Below, in pieces: positions 25,821-38,700 of a stretch of DNA of 64,000 nt; position 1 is the first letter of the stretch, and each line of letters begins with the position of its first letter. Under the pieces are notes generated by a model. The model was not told the DNA's origin, did no database searches, and saw nothing but the letters and a program-made list of their open reading frames with translations. The stretch is taken from assembly GCF_019097595.1 (NCBI RefSeq), contig NC_080712.1:22988646-23052645 (forward strand), given 5' to 3'. The DNA is from Hemibagrus wyckioides. Its lineage: Eukaryota > Chordata > Actinopteri > Siluriformes > Bagridae. Made by a program: the position numbers and the translations under genes.

Positions 25821-26113
25821 CTATCTGAGAACCCTAATTAGGTCCAAGGTGATCCGGTTCCTCTGAAGATCCACATTAATAACCCGGACTTCTACTCTCT
25901 CTCCGGGTCCTATAGCGAGACTTCTTCGCCTTTTGTCAGCAGGCAGTTTATCTGGAGTGATGAAGCGCTTTGGGATGAGACCTGATTGGCCCACTCCGAT
26001 GTCCACGAACGCCCCAAATAAAGCAGTGTTTTCCACACGCCCTGTTAGGACTGTGCCCTCATGTAGATCACTCATGGACACAATGCTCTGCTTAAAGACT
26101 GCTTGCTCAAAGT
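25821..26113 (-). CDS. srbd1: SRBD1 terminal coding exon: S1 RNA-binding domain
   Basis: This last coding exon starts after TTTTCACAG and completes an aspartate (D376). It reads [16 protein letters not shown], then a full S1 OB-fold (about residues 394-468): [45 protein letters not shown] and NRITLDLI. It ends IRVLR-TAG. The S1 domain is the RNA-binding module that gives the protein its name. Its C-terminal position is typical of the Tex/SRBD1 family. Confidence 0.98.
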
Positions 26114-29100
26114 CTGTGAAAACAGGAGAGGAGAAGAGACCAACGTGTAAGACCGAGCGAGAAAAGGAGGATGGAGAAAAGAAAGAGTCTTGAAATGAAG
26201 AGAATTCAAAGATGTGTTTCTAAAGCACAGCAAAAAAACACTCATCTAAGACCTAAGAATCAGCTGGAGCTGCCTAAAGCAAGTGAAATTCTTACTCTTC
26301 ATACCATCACACTTCTCTGAGCCCTGTCTCAGAATTAATTTTGTCTCTTCTAGGGAAACGTTCTTTGGGAGGTGCTTTAAGATAAACACAGCCTCTCCAC
26401 AGGCTCTGCAGTCCAAAAAACATTCATCTCTGATTATTCTAATCCGGGACATCTTACCAAACGCAAGGTTCACATGGCAGCTATTTGTACAGCTGGCTAT
26501 GAAGTGAGCCTCATCAGAACTCCAAGTAGTGGAAGTGAACCTGCACATTCCTGATGGAAAAGGTAGTATCCCAGGCATGGCACTGCACGCAGCACTGATC
26601 ACCTTGGTTAATGGTTTTCCCCTGTCCCAAGCCTACTCCAAATACTTAATATTAAGTTTAATTATCTTCTGGCTGTAAAGACATTAACATGAACCCTTGT
26701 CCAACATGCCTGGAGAACAGTGTCCTCTTACAGGGCTGAGGGTAATGTTAAAACCAGTATAGGCATTTGCTGGGTTTAATTCTCACAGTAAGTAGCTGGG
26801 ATTTCACCACTGGAAGAGCATAACTCTGCTTTTGTCTTTAAGCCGCCCGCTTTTTCTCTCATTAATGATATATCTGTTGGCAGCACTGCTTTAATAACTT
26901 GGGTCTTCCCCCAAATTACATGGCAAGACTTCAAAAGCTTGGAGTACCGCCCAGATCTCGCACAGACCAGAGCGAGAGACTCTGGGGAGAGGAGTAGACA
27001 ATCATAGAGAAAGAGAGGGAGAGAGGGAAACAGACAGAGACACAGAACACTCTTTAATCTGTCTGAATTATGGTCATATGGGGAGAGTCCTTTGGTCTGT
27101 CTGAGCGTCTGTGCATGTGTGCATTTCGTGGAGGCAATGCATGTGCTGAGTAGTGCAACTTCCAATGGTACAAAATTATATTATGATGCAATATTACAGC
27201 ACTATAATAATGAAAATAAAATCCAAATTAAACTCACCAGCATGCCCATTATAATTTTGTTCATCTAAGTGACTGCCAGCCACTTGTGATATTAGAAAAT
27301 AAATAACACAAAAACACTTGAGACGAGAACAGTAAGAGCATGGAGATGATCTAAAGCAGGGTGGGGAGACGCTGGATGCTTCTTACCCTGACGAATGTCA
27401 AAGCCAGGAGGTTGAGTGAGGCCATCCACAATGAGCTGCAAAGTTTCAGGGCAGGTGTTGAGAGACTGGGCCAAACACTCCAGACCACTGCTCATAACTG
27501 TGCTCTTAACTTGCTGCTGGAGCTCAGCACTACCAAGCTGATCCAAACTACCACCAATCTGAGATAAAAACCTGGAGAAAGACCAAAAAAACCAAAAAAA
27601 CAAAAAAATCAGACTTCAAAAAATGAGACAGCTCACTGATAAAGTTAATAACAAATGCACTGTTTCAGAGAGAGAGCCACGTTAACATTAAAGACTATGT
27701 AATGTATTTAAATAAAGTTCACAAAGTCCAGAGAGATGCTGTTTTAATGAATGGCTTTTTAATAGAGCTCCCCAGAGACCAGTGGACATGGTGGATAAAT
27801 GTTGTCTCTACCTCTTCAACCTCATATTCCAACTCAGCCTGGGAAGAGATATCTGACGTGCAAGAAAGGAGGCGAGGAAAGGGGAGTAAAGGTGAGACTA
27901 ATTATACTCTAAATCTTGATCTCCAGGGTCCCAAAGATGAACAGCCTGTCTCCTTCTATAAATCAAGTCGCTTCGCAAGTATATCAAGACGGGCCACTGG
28001 TGGGGCCTCAGTGAGACAACAGAGGCACTCCCTTGAACCAGAGCCCGACCTAACACAGAGCAGATCCAGACGCAAGGGCTTACCTCACGTTAGACTAGCA
28101 GCCATAAGTGCAACAGAGCACTGGCAAACTGACTTCAGCTATATACACTATACAACACTGGGAAGTTGGCTTTCAGGTTTGGTCCCAGAGGTTATGATCA
28201 AATTTCCATTTTTTTTTTTTTTTTTTTTTTTTTTTAATCAAATATATTAGAAGATATAGGAATTGGAAAAAAAACCCACTTGTTTCTGTTTTCTGTAACT
28301 GACAGTTGGCAGAGCTAAGTAAAATATCTGATAAATCATAAAACAGAAATTTGGATTCTCTCTTTTTCTGTGTGTGTGTATGTGTGAGACAGCATCCCAA
28401 AAGTACACAAAGGAAATTAACACTATTTAGCAAAATATCTCCCCACATTTTTCCTACTTAGGTTTTATAGCATTACATTTTTTTCAGATAGGTCTTAAGA
28501 ATTTGACAAAAGTAGAACGTATGGAAATCATTCTCATGGAATCAGAACAGGAGCGGGAGGTCAGTGTGTCCAGGGGTGGCTGTGGAATGCTGGGTTGGGG
28601 GACATACTGCCGAGCCAGCCTGCTGATGGATAGCCGTCGCCGTGGCAGCCTGACGCCAGCTAGCCACCGCAGCTGTCATCAGCGTGAGTGACAGGGCAGG
28701 TGGACCCAGACTCCACCTACTTCCTGTAGCACACACAGACACATTTCTGTAACTCTTAAATATGTGCTTTACAGGAATTTTAAAATGCTATCACAGAACA
28801 ACGCTCCTCACAACACATGGTTTGTAGTTCTTGGTGAGGACGTATACTTGTAGAAGAATGACACTACATCGACCATCGCTTTCGAACCTAAGCAGGCCTG
28901 GGCGATACAGAAAAAAAAACAAAACGAAACTTAAGGACATTCACACAACATGTTAAACACGGTCAGTGCCGGGACAACTAAAAGTTACACAAGAGGTGTT
29001 GCATAAAAGTATCATTAGAGCTACAGCTGAAATGGTGTGTTGTCTGAGGAGACAAAAAAAAACTAACCAAAAATTTTTTTTGGCTTTTTTTGGCTAGTAG

Positions 29101-30500
29101 CCTTGAAGCTCTTATGAAGTTTGATAGCATCAAGATATTTCATCCCTAATACTGCTGCCTCTGCCAAGAGGTTATAATAGAGCTTTCAGCAAATATGAAT
29201 CTAAATAAACACAAAGGTTTGTGGTATAGGAATATTGCAAAATCAATACAGAGCATCTCTGAAGAACTGAAGTGATCAACATGATCTAAATGTATAAACA
29301 TATAAATATAATAATACTGTCCATAAAGCATGGAGAAATGTCTAGAAATGTTTAGGAGCTTTGTAGACTCATTATATAACAATATAACAAGGCTCAGGGA
29401 AGGCATCACGACAATAATGTGTAACCACAATTTTAAAAAAAAAAAAATTTTACATTATTATATTTAACCTGAAGGTTTTTAAGAAATCCTGTACGTTTAT
29501 TCAATCATACCATAATCTGTGGACAATACATAAAGTCATACAGACACATAACAGTACAAGCTTCAGTTAATATTGAATTCAAGCATCAAATTGTGGAAAA
29601 ACGTGATCTTAGTGACATTGCCTGTGGCATGGTCGTTGGTGCCAGACAGGCTGGTATTTCAGAAACTGCTGATCTCCTGGGATTTTCAAGCACAAGTTCA
29701 TACAGTTTACACAGAATAGTGCAAAAAAAAGAGAGAGGTCAGAGGACAATCGCTAGACTGGTTTCAAACAGCCAGGAAGGCTACTCTAATGAACGCTTAG
29801 CATCTCAGAAAGCACAATACATCGAGGCATGGATGTGCCGAGGCATAAAGGCAGATGAGCGACAACAGTTCATACCAGGATCCGCACCAGTCAGACAAGA
29901 ACAGGACATTTCACCAAATCTAGACAGTTGAGAAAAAGACCAAAGTGGTGTCTAAATAAGCCTACTAACTCTACTATAAAGCAGTATGCATTATGTTAGC
30001 ATTATATTATTATAAAAATATGAGATAAGAAATACCCAGATGACCTACTGGGATTCTGCAGTATAGAAACAACGGACAGAGCGCTTTCCAATAAGTATTA
30101 AACATTGATCCTTCTGGTTAAACCGTACTTGTTTAACAAGACTGGAGTAAATTGTTAACTTGTTTACGTTATTCAAAAACACCGTAAAAAACAAATTATT
30201 ATGACGTCATAAGTCATATGAAAATGCCAAGATGGCGGATGTAGTAGCACAGTAGGTGCTCTCACAGTGCTCGATTTCGGAAGCAGGTCAGACAATGTTC
30301 CTTCCAGCATCCGAAATTGACATATTTGAAGGCACTCCAGAAAGGTTGCTACAATCCTCTAAGGACTCAGGAAGGAGTCAGTTAAAAATTGGATACCCCG
30401 TATAGTCACACGGCTACAGCACAGTTTGTACACACGGTTTTCAGTTACAGCTAACACCACCACATTCACTGGCAGCTCAGATATTCATGAGAGCCAATCA

Positions 30501-30532
<32 letters not shown>

Positions 30533-31181
30533 TTGTACATGCAAGAATTAATTAATTATTGTGCCTAAGAGCAGAAGGTGGTTATGCTTACATTTAATAA
30601 TTGGTGATATGAAGATAGCATGACAAGTCACACTTCTAAGATTTCATCTGTAACAATGAACAACTTCATTCTGAGTTAGTACTGAGAATGCTATTTTTTT
30701 TTTTTTTTTTGGAAACACAGGATGAAAATATTTCATAAGCTTTAAATAATCAAGAGTCAAGTGTCAAGAAACTTTTGTCATTTCAACATGTAGCTGATGC
30801 AGTACATTGTGAAATGAAACAATGTTCCTCTAGGACCCTGGTGCTACTTAAAGAGCTACATAAGACAACGCTAAACTAAGGGTTTAAAAGAAATAAAAAA
30901 ATAAAATTAACCTGTTAACATAAAGTGCATGTGTGCAACCTTGTGCAAGACAAAAGTCAGTGCAGGACAAGGGGATGTGTGGATGGAACTGTTTGCAACT
31001 TCAGCAAAACATCAAATACTGATGAAGGACTATTCTTTCCCCCAAATGTCCTGTTTCTCTGGAAGCTTTTTTAATCAATTTATAATAGCTTATATACAAC
31101 ATTTCCAGAGAAACAGGATATTTTTGGACCCTCCATCAGGATTTAGCTTTATGTCCAAGTGATTAACATTTTAGGTATATC

Positions 31182-31213
<32 letters not shown>

Positions 31214-32674
31214 TTTTCTGAGAAATAATATTAAAACTATTACTATATATATAAACAACCAAAAAAAGAAAATCTTATGGGAGTGCTTTGTTTGCAATCA
31301 TTAACAGTTCAGATGTGGTCCTGGGTTTAGTAAAACAAGTTTAAAAAATAATAAAAAAAAAATCCATGCCTTTCCATGTGAGTTTGGGCTCTGAGTTATG
31401 AAGTGCTGGGAATATAGAAACACCCACATGCACACACAGTTGACGAATTCCAATGTGTCTCCCAGCTTAAGCAGCCTGTATGTGGTTATGTCTGTGCTTC
31501 AGTATCACTGCACAGGGTCACATGGGAGGTGCTGAGTACAGTATATCTGCAGCTGGATCTGCCACTGAACTCAGATCAGCACACGCTCTTTCAACCAAAT
31601 CTCAGTTGAGAGCTGATAGCGGGATCAAATCTGGCCCAAGAGGATCAGCAGAGAGTTAGGGATCATGTTATACTCCTGGGCTCCATTTACCATCTCTGTA
31701 AATCAACCGCATGCCCGCTTTCAGCTACATACATCCTCCCCAACACAGTCGCCCCACCTCTGGGCTGTTCATCAGAGCCGCTGGGTCTCTGTAGCCGTCT
31801 CCCCAGAGCTCCGGAGGCCGAGCGACCCAGCCGTGCTGGCAGAGAGGAGAGCTGCAGTGCTGCACTCTGGCTGATTTATGAAGAGACGTTTTGCGGGTGT
31901 GGGAGGTGGCGTCCCATCAGGCCACGGGCTCGGGTTTCCCCTGGTGTGTTTGTGTTTAGAGGAGTCGAGCGGCGCACGGTGGTGCTTCTCCATGGGCCTA
32001 ATGAAAAGCAGCTCTGCTCCAAATATACAGGCCATGCGGTGGGCCTTGAAAGCGAGGCTCTCCAGACTCGGCAGTATGCATTCGCTCCCATTTATTTAAG
32101 TTGCCATTCTATAGGCAAATACTTGACAGGACACCTTCTGTATGAACCGAGAAACTTTTAAAGCATCAAATTAAATTTTAAAAAATGGTGTTTTTTTGTA
32201 TGAGGTGTTGTAGACACAAATAAGCTGGCATATATTACTTAAATGGCAAAAATGTATTTTGAAGAAATTCCTATTTATATTTTACTGTTCAGCAATTCTG
32301 GGGAAACGGTAACATTTCTTGATGATGTCCTTGTCTAATTTGTGTCCCATCAAATGCTTTTTGTAAACAAATTGCTCATTAGCATCATATGTGGGTTTTT
32401 GTTATAGTTTTGGTTGTGCAGTTTGTGCTGCACATTATTCTCCATCCAAATAATTCCTTGAGTGTCAATAATAGGTGGAGTTTGTGTGTGTGTCCAGGCT
32501 CACTTTGAAATCTTGACCCCAGCTCAAATATACTTGACAACAAAATCTTTGTCACTTTTCTGTTAAGGATATCTATTCACTGAGACATGCAGTTAGAATG
32601 CTGCTAATTTGAGAGAGAGAAATCGAGATAGACAGGCAGTCAGAGATAGGGTGTGGGTGTGTGTGTGTGAGAGA

Positions 32675-32705
<31 letters not shown>

Positions 32706-35700
32706 TTGTTGTGGAAATCAGTCAAGCTCCACAACATGCTCCCTCCCTGACATCCTGTTTCAAACGGAAATACGTCATGAAGCAGAATCAAATCACGGCT
32801 CTCAAGACATTTCATAGGCACTTTAGACAGCCAAGCTGTAAGCACTTACAGCTGTGAGCAACACTTTAAATGCCAATTTACACACTCAGTATTTATACAG
32901 TTGTATTTTGGGACAACTTCATAACCCTTGTTTTTGGAACAAAACTATTTTTTTCCCCCATATAATTTATCTTTCATTATCTCACAACACAAGACAACTA
33001 ATACTGTTCCAGTTCGAGTATTATTGGCTAGGCTAGTCTGCTAATCCCCAAAAGATGCTAAAGCAAAGTCAGCTCATATACTACACACCACCATATATGG
33101 TGCTTTGCAATTTATGTTTGCTACTCACTTTCATGTTGGCTACATATCCCAGGGGGATTTTTCAATAGGTATGTAGTCGTCTTTGGCACACGTGTCTAGT
33201 TTTTTAACAAACCTTCCTTTGGAAATCCATCAAGGGGTCAGTTTGTGTGTGCGTGTGATGTGGGGGTGGTTCCCAGTGGTAAGGCTAAGAGTATCAGGTT
33301 CATCACATTAGAGCAACACGATCCACACATTACAGCTTGATGGCCTACGCTATTCAGAGTGGCCATCGTGCAAGAATCACTCCAAGAGTGAGAGGAAAGT
33401 GGGCGCACTACGCCTGGCCATGCACAAACCACGTGTCTGACTTCGAAACTTTCTTCGCTCGCTCTCAACCATCTTGCATGATGGTGTATACCTAGAAACA
33501 GAGGCATGATGAAGAGTGCAGGATAGAAGAAAAGACTGATGAGTCCAATGCAGAAATGGGCTGTAGATTGTTGGGAATACATCAAGCTTGTCATTGTCAT
33601 TATAAAGCCATTGTTCAGATGACCTGCTCGCATCATTAGTCAACTCGTTCCAGCTCAGACGGAGACTTCGGCACACTTTATTAACAATAACCCAAATTCC
33701 TCCCATACCCCCTGAATAAGGTCTGCTACATTAGCTTGGCAGTACATTACTAACTCTGCACTGCTGGTGGCCATGTTTAATCAAACCCTGTTTCCGCCAA
33801 GAAAAACAGGCCTGGGCTCACAGTGACAATTGGCGTCTAGCAGAACATCCATTAGCACAGCATTTGGTAACGATAGAGTCTGTCAATAATACAGCAGTCA
33901 GCTAGGGAGGCTTTTCTGCCTGGTTTAGTAGGAAATGAAGCCGAACGGAGAGAAAGGAAAACAAACAGAAGGAGAGTGAAGGCGGGAGGATATGACAGGG
34001 TGATTATTCCCCCTCTCCATGCCCCTAAGTGGCTTTATTAGACCTCTAACCCCCACAGATGCCTCTGATGACAGATTTGGCCAAGAACTAGTGGACAAAC
34101 ACTGTGTGCACAGACACTATATTATACTGAAAAAGACCAAAATAGTTGATCAGGTTATGGATTAATCAAAATGCTGTAAACGCTGTAAATTTCCCAGACA
34201 CACACATACACAGACACACAAATAAAAGAGTTAATGAAACAATATCTTCTATACTAGAAAATGGAATCATAACATTACACCAACTACAAGTCAGAATTTC
34301 AAATTAGATAAATTTCCCGTCGTACATAGAAACATTCATTTTGACTTGCAGCTGTCATACATCCGCCTCCAGGAGCTTCCACACTGGCACGTCTCCTGGC
34401 ATCAGCCATCGTGAGTGTCAAATTGGAGCAGTCTAAACAGACTGGACTAGCACAGCTGCAGGCATAGCTCCCATTCACAACCACAGAGCCAGCAGCACAT
34501 GCTTTTCATATGAGTAGCAATAGCACTAACAACTCTCTCTCTCTCCCTCACACACACACACACACACAAGTGTGAGAAACACACTGAGCCAGATGCTACC
34601 ACTCCATTTATGCGAAACGACTCTCCAACATGCACTCAGCCCAAGCTATCAGTGCATTCATACCAGGAGGAGTGTCAGTGCAAGCATACCAGCATGTCAG
34701 ATTCTCACCTCACAGCAAGGCTGTATGACTCAGGATGGATGCACGTTTGGTCCAGAGGATTAAGTTTGTTGCATATGCCTTTGCTCTTCTTAACTGTTGA
34801 CTTCTCGGCAGTTGTGGTGTTGGTATTTCCACCTGAGCCAAAGCTATTTGAAGGAGAACAGAATGTAGATTACTACTGGTGAATTTGCAACAGGGCTGTG
34901 AAAACAGCTCATTGCACAAGATCTAAATGTTAGCTCAGGGAAATTGGCAAAATGCTTCACTCATCATGTAGAAGATGATGCTAATAGGTTTGTTGAATAA
35001 TAATTACACCCAGATAATAGGTCTAAGACTTATGTGATCATGACAGCTTATAAGCGGTAACATGCTTGTGAAGGGAAAAAAAGGCACAATTTGTCAGAGT
35101 ATCCAAAGCTTATAAAAAGCTTCTTCAATCTTCCAATTACAGACCTGAGTGCCTATTGCTTCTGTTCTACTATAGTAAGCTTCAAATATTTATGCAATAT
35201 TTTGGACTGAAATTGCAGCAGAGCAACAACAGCAGACAACAGCAAGTAGCTTAGCAACAAGTTAGCTTGGAAAGATTAGTAATAACTAAAGCTGATGTTT
35301 ACCTTCTTGAAACAGTGATTATGTTTGGTATGGTCAATGTTATAAATTTAACCATGCACAGTGTCTGTATTTTAACCAATTTTAGAGTACAGAAGGGGTC
35401 AGTTACACTGTTCACGGTCATGTTGATTTGACGTCACTCTGTAAATGGGGAAGGAAGGGGTGTTGAGGGGGGTGGTGTTTTTTTTGTTGTTGCCTCAAGT
35501 ACTTTGCCTCAAACACGGCACAAGCTTTGCATCCTATCTCAGATGAACCGTGAGCCAAGCTATCCATCTGCACTATAAATCAAGATAAGTTATGTAAACT
35601 TATTTCTTCTACTTTAATCCAATTATCAAAGCAAGTGTGTTGATCATGGCAAAACTTGAGTTTACTGAACTCAAGTTTTCAAAACTTAAACTTAAAGTAA

Positions 35701-38700
35701 TCCAATGTCTTGGCAAATTGTGAGTTGAAACAAAGCTTATCTTGTGTTTACTTTTGTTTTTATAGCAGAAAATAACCTTTCGGTTTTTACACTGAACCAT
35801 CTTGAGACATCTTACAGTGTATTACAGCCAATCACACATACACTTTACATCTAGTTGCAATTTCGAGTAGTCAATTCCATACTGACAATACAAGGATAAC
35901 CTGTGAAACCCCACACAAACTATTATAGAAGGAATAAAAGACTGAACCCCAGACACAGGAGCTGTGAGGCACAAAACTTTACCTCCTGCATCACTTTGCC
36001 ACACCGCAGTACTTTTGAAATTTCACCTTCTACATAAGAACAGCATCATAATGTATTTGTCTTGACTGAAGAAGAAACTTATCAGAGATGTCCTGGCATT
36101 GGCACTGGTACCTTTGCGCAGTCTCTGGGTTGATGCGGATGAAGCCGGCAGATTGCTGGAAGCTCTTTGGACCAAGGCCTTTGACCAGCATCAGTTGCTC
36201 TCGGTTGAAAAAAGGCCCGTTCTTTTCTCGCCACTCCACTATGTTTCGTGCCCGGCCTGCATTCAGACCTGCAACATGTCTACGAAAAAAAAAGCAAACC
36301 CTTCCTTTGATTTTTTGTGTCTTATAATATTCAATGGACCTTTGAATATTATAGAATGCTCAACAGGCACTGACTTTCCATTTTATGTATTTCTCATCTA
36401 ACTGCAACTTTGAAATCCTGAATGTTTTGGAAATTAGTCACTGCCACAGATGTCAATACCTCCCTTGCACTACATATCCTGAGTGAAAACTGCACTTTGA
36501 AAGTAGACCCAAAGGGTATGGAAATTCTATTTCATATTAATCAAATCCTTACATGTTCACGTGTGAAATATTAGTACAAATATTGAGAACATTTTCCAGA
36601 GCAGTTACCAAAAGGTTTCCTAAGATCTTTTCCTAAGATCTTAATAATCTTTGTGACCTTTCTCTTTCAAACAGGCAGGCTTCTAAAGTTTTTGGTGACA
36701 GTGTGGGGAATTTAAAGTGGCAGCTCCTTCCAAAAGCAGCTATGTAAACAGAGTATGTCATCACTTATAAATAAGGCCTGTATTACATTCGAGCCGTGAA
36801 TGTGCAGTGTGTGTGTGTGTGTGTGAGTCTGGAGCTAAGAGCTCATTTAAAGTCAGGTAAACATATGACCTGATCTCTGACTGCCTCACACTTGACCACT
36901 ACTGGCCCTAGATGACACGATACAGTTTTCAGATCCAATATCATAAGTTTGACCAGTTTCAGGAAAAAGGTACCATGCATTAAGCCTGTGTTTTCTGGTG
37001 TACTGTCAGTGTGTATGTGGGGCTTACAAAAAACATCAAGAGCTAAGACAGAGAGGCATACAGAAATGGAAGCTTGACTGGCATTCTGGTTTGGATTTGT
37101 ATTAATTTAAGCTTCAGTTCAAAGAAAAGCAAACATTTTGCTATTAGCTCTGAACTTAGTCCCAAGAGTAACGGAGTAAAAAGGCACAATAAACAGTAGT
37201 GCCTGTGTGTTTGTGTTTGCTTATTTCACCATTACAGCATTATAAAGTTTATATTTTCACAACTTTGTGTGGCATAACATCACATGTACAGAACAAAATG
37301 TACCACTTGCATGCGTAAACAATTAGCAGGTAGGTATAAGTGAATACTAAATATATAAAAAAATATATATATCATTTTCATCACTGTGGGAATCTGGAAA
37401 GGGTAAAGTACTAAAATACTTTCATCTAAAACAGAGATTGTATGTGTAAAGCAGAAAGCAATTACGGGACTGAAAAGTGAATTGAAGAGTATGTGTATGT
37501 GTGTGTGTGTGTGTGTGTGTGTCTGTGTGTAGGTGTGCATGACTGCAGTCTGGCTTGGCCTGAGTGGGGTGTCAGACTAAACAGAGCAGTATGCAGTAGT
37601 GGGGAGGCGAGTGTGAAGTTGCCATGTTGTGACTGCTGCTGGAAACTATTTGGTTTGTACCTCATCAACGTCTCAGAGCAGATGTTGATGTCCACTCCCA
37701 CGAAGCTCACACACTCCTGCACCACACCGTCCAGTGCAGTCCTCAGTAAGGTCTGCGACACGTCGTGCTAGAAAGAGCAAACTGGATTTACATATGAACT
37801 GAACTCAGTGACTTAGGAAAGGACTTTTGAGCCTTTAAATTATTCTAAAAGAATGAAGAATCCAGGATTCCTCAAGTTTTTGATATGCAAACCAACCTTT
37901 CTTACAACAAATTAGATGTATTATTAAAAAAAGAAAAAAAAAAGTGCCAGTGCTGCAACAGCGGTTTCCACTTGAATACACAAGGGTCTATATTGCAATA
38001 TTTAACTATGTTACCATACTGAGATCCTTCAAGAAAGGGGTGGGATTATCTGAAAGCTATTACATCTTGTCAAAATCACATTCCAAAAAATAAGCCTTTC
38101 CACAAGGCCACTGTTGTTTAGTCGTGGTCAGATCTGAACCTGAATACCTTGTGGTTTTAGTACTGGTTTGAGAGGAGAGACAAGAAAAGCAGCAGAGTGT
38201 GGATCGCTTCACCTCGACAGAGATGGAGAGACGTTCAGAGCCTGTTTTCATTGGAAAGCAGCTAGGACACTTCAAAGCCTGCTCACAGGGGTTTTCCATT
38301 AAATGCAGAGAATTGATAAAGTTAATCCAACCCAACTATTCACACTTCGGAGGCCTTTTTCTTAAAATGGAGATGGGATTCAAAGGGAAGCAAACCACAA
38401 ACCAGAATCCAAAACTGACAAAAATTAGTACCAAGTGGTGAATTCTGACCAGACATTGTACTGTAAAGGGACCCATATCCATATGGAAAGTGTTACCAGT
38501 GATAGACGTCTTGGTATAACAGCAGTAGCTTTATTCTCAATAATGAGAGTTTTCAAATTTTGACAGCCAGTAAACCTGTACAATAAATGTTACAGACCCG
38601 CTCCAAACTATTCAGATATTAGCCTCATTATTTAAATGTTTCTAATATTTTGGCTACTAAAATTACTGCCAACAGAACCAATCTGGTCCAATTTGGCATT

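Larger units (their letters stand above)
27572..34708 (-). other. SRBD1 intron 8 (7,137 bases)
   Basis: Contains the Tc1 fragment, long T runs, the CRE/YY1 pair and the GC-richer 31.5-32.1 kb block. The 182-codon plus-strand frame at 27702-28250 ends in a poly-T-encoded phenylalanine run and has no supporting motif. Confidence 0.8.

Noticed and set aside
27702..28250. 182-codon plus-strand frame, longest in the window
   Set aside because: Antisense to SRBD1 intron 8, no recognised motif, ends in a run of phenylalanine encoded by a T27 homopolymer. Treated as chance.
33238..33706. Overlapping minus-strand frames of 132 and 109 codons
   Set aside because: Two overlapping frames of similar length with no motif; SRBD1 is complete without them. 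Possibly an old repeat.
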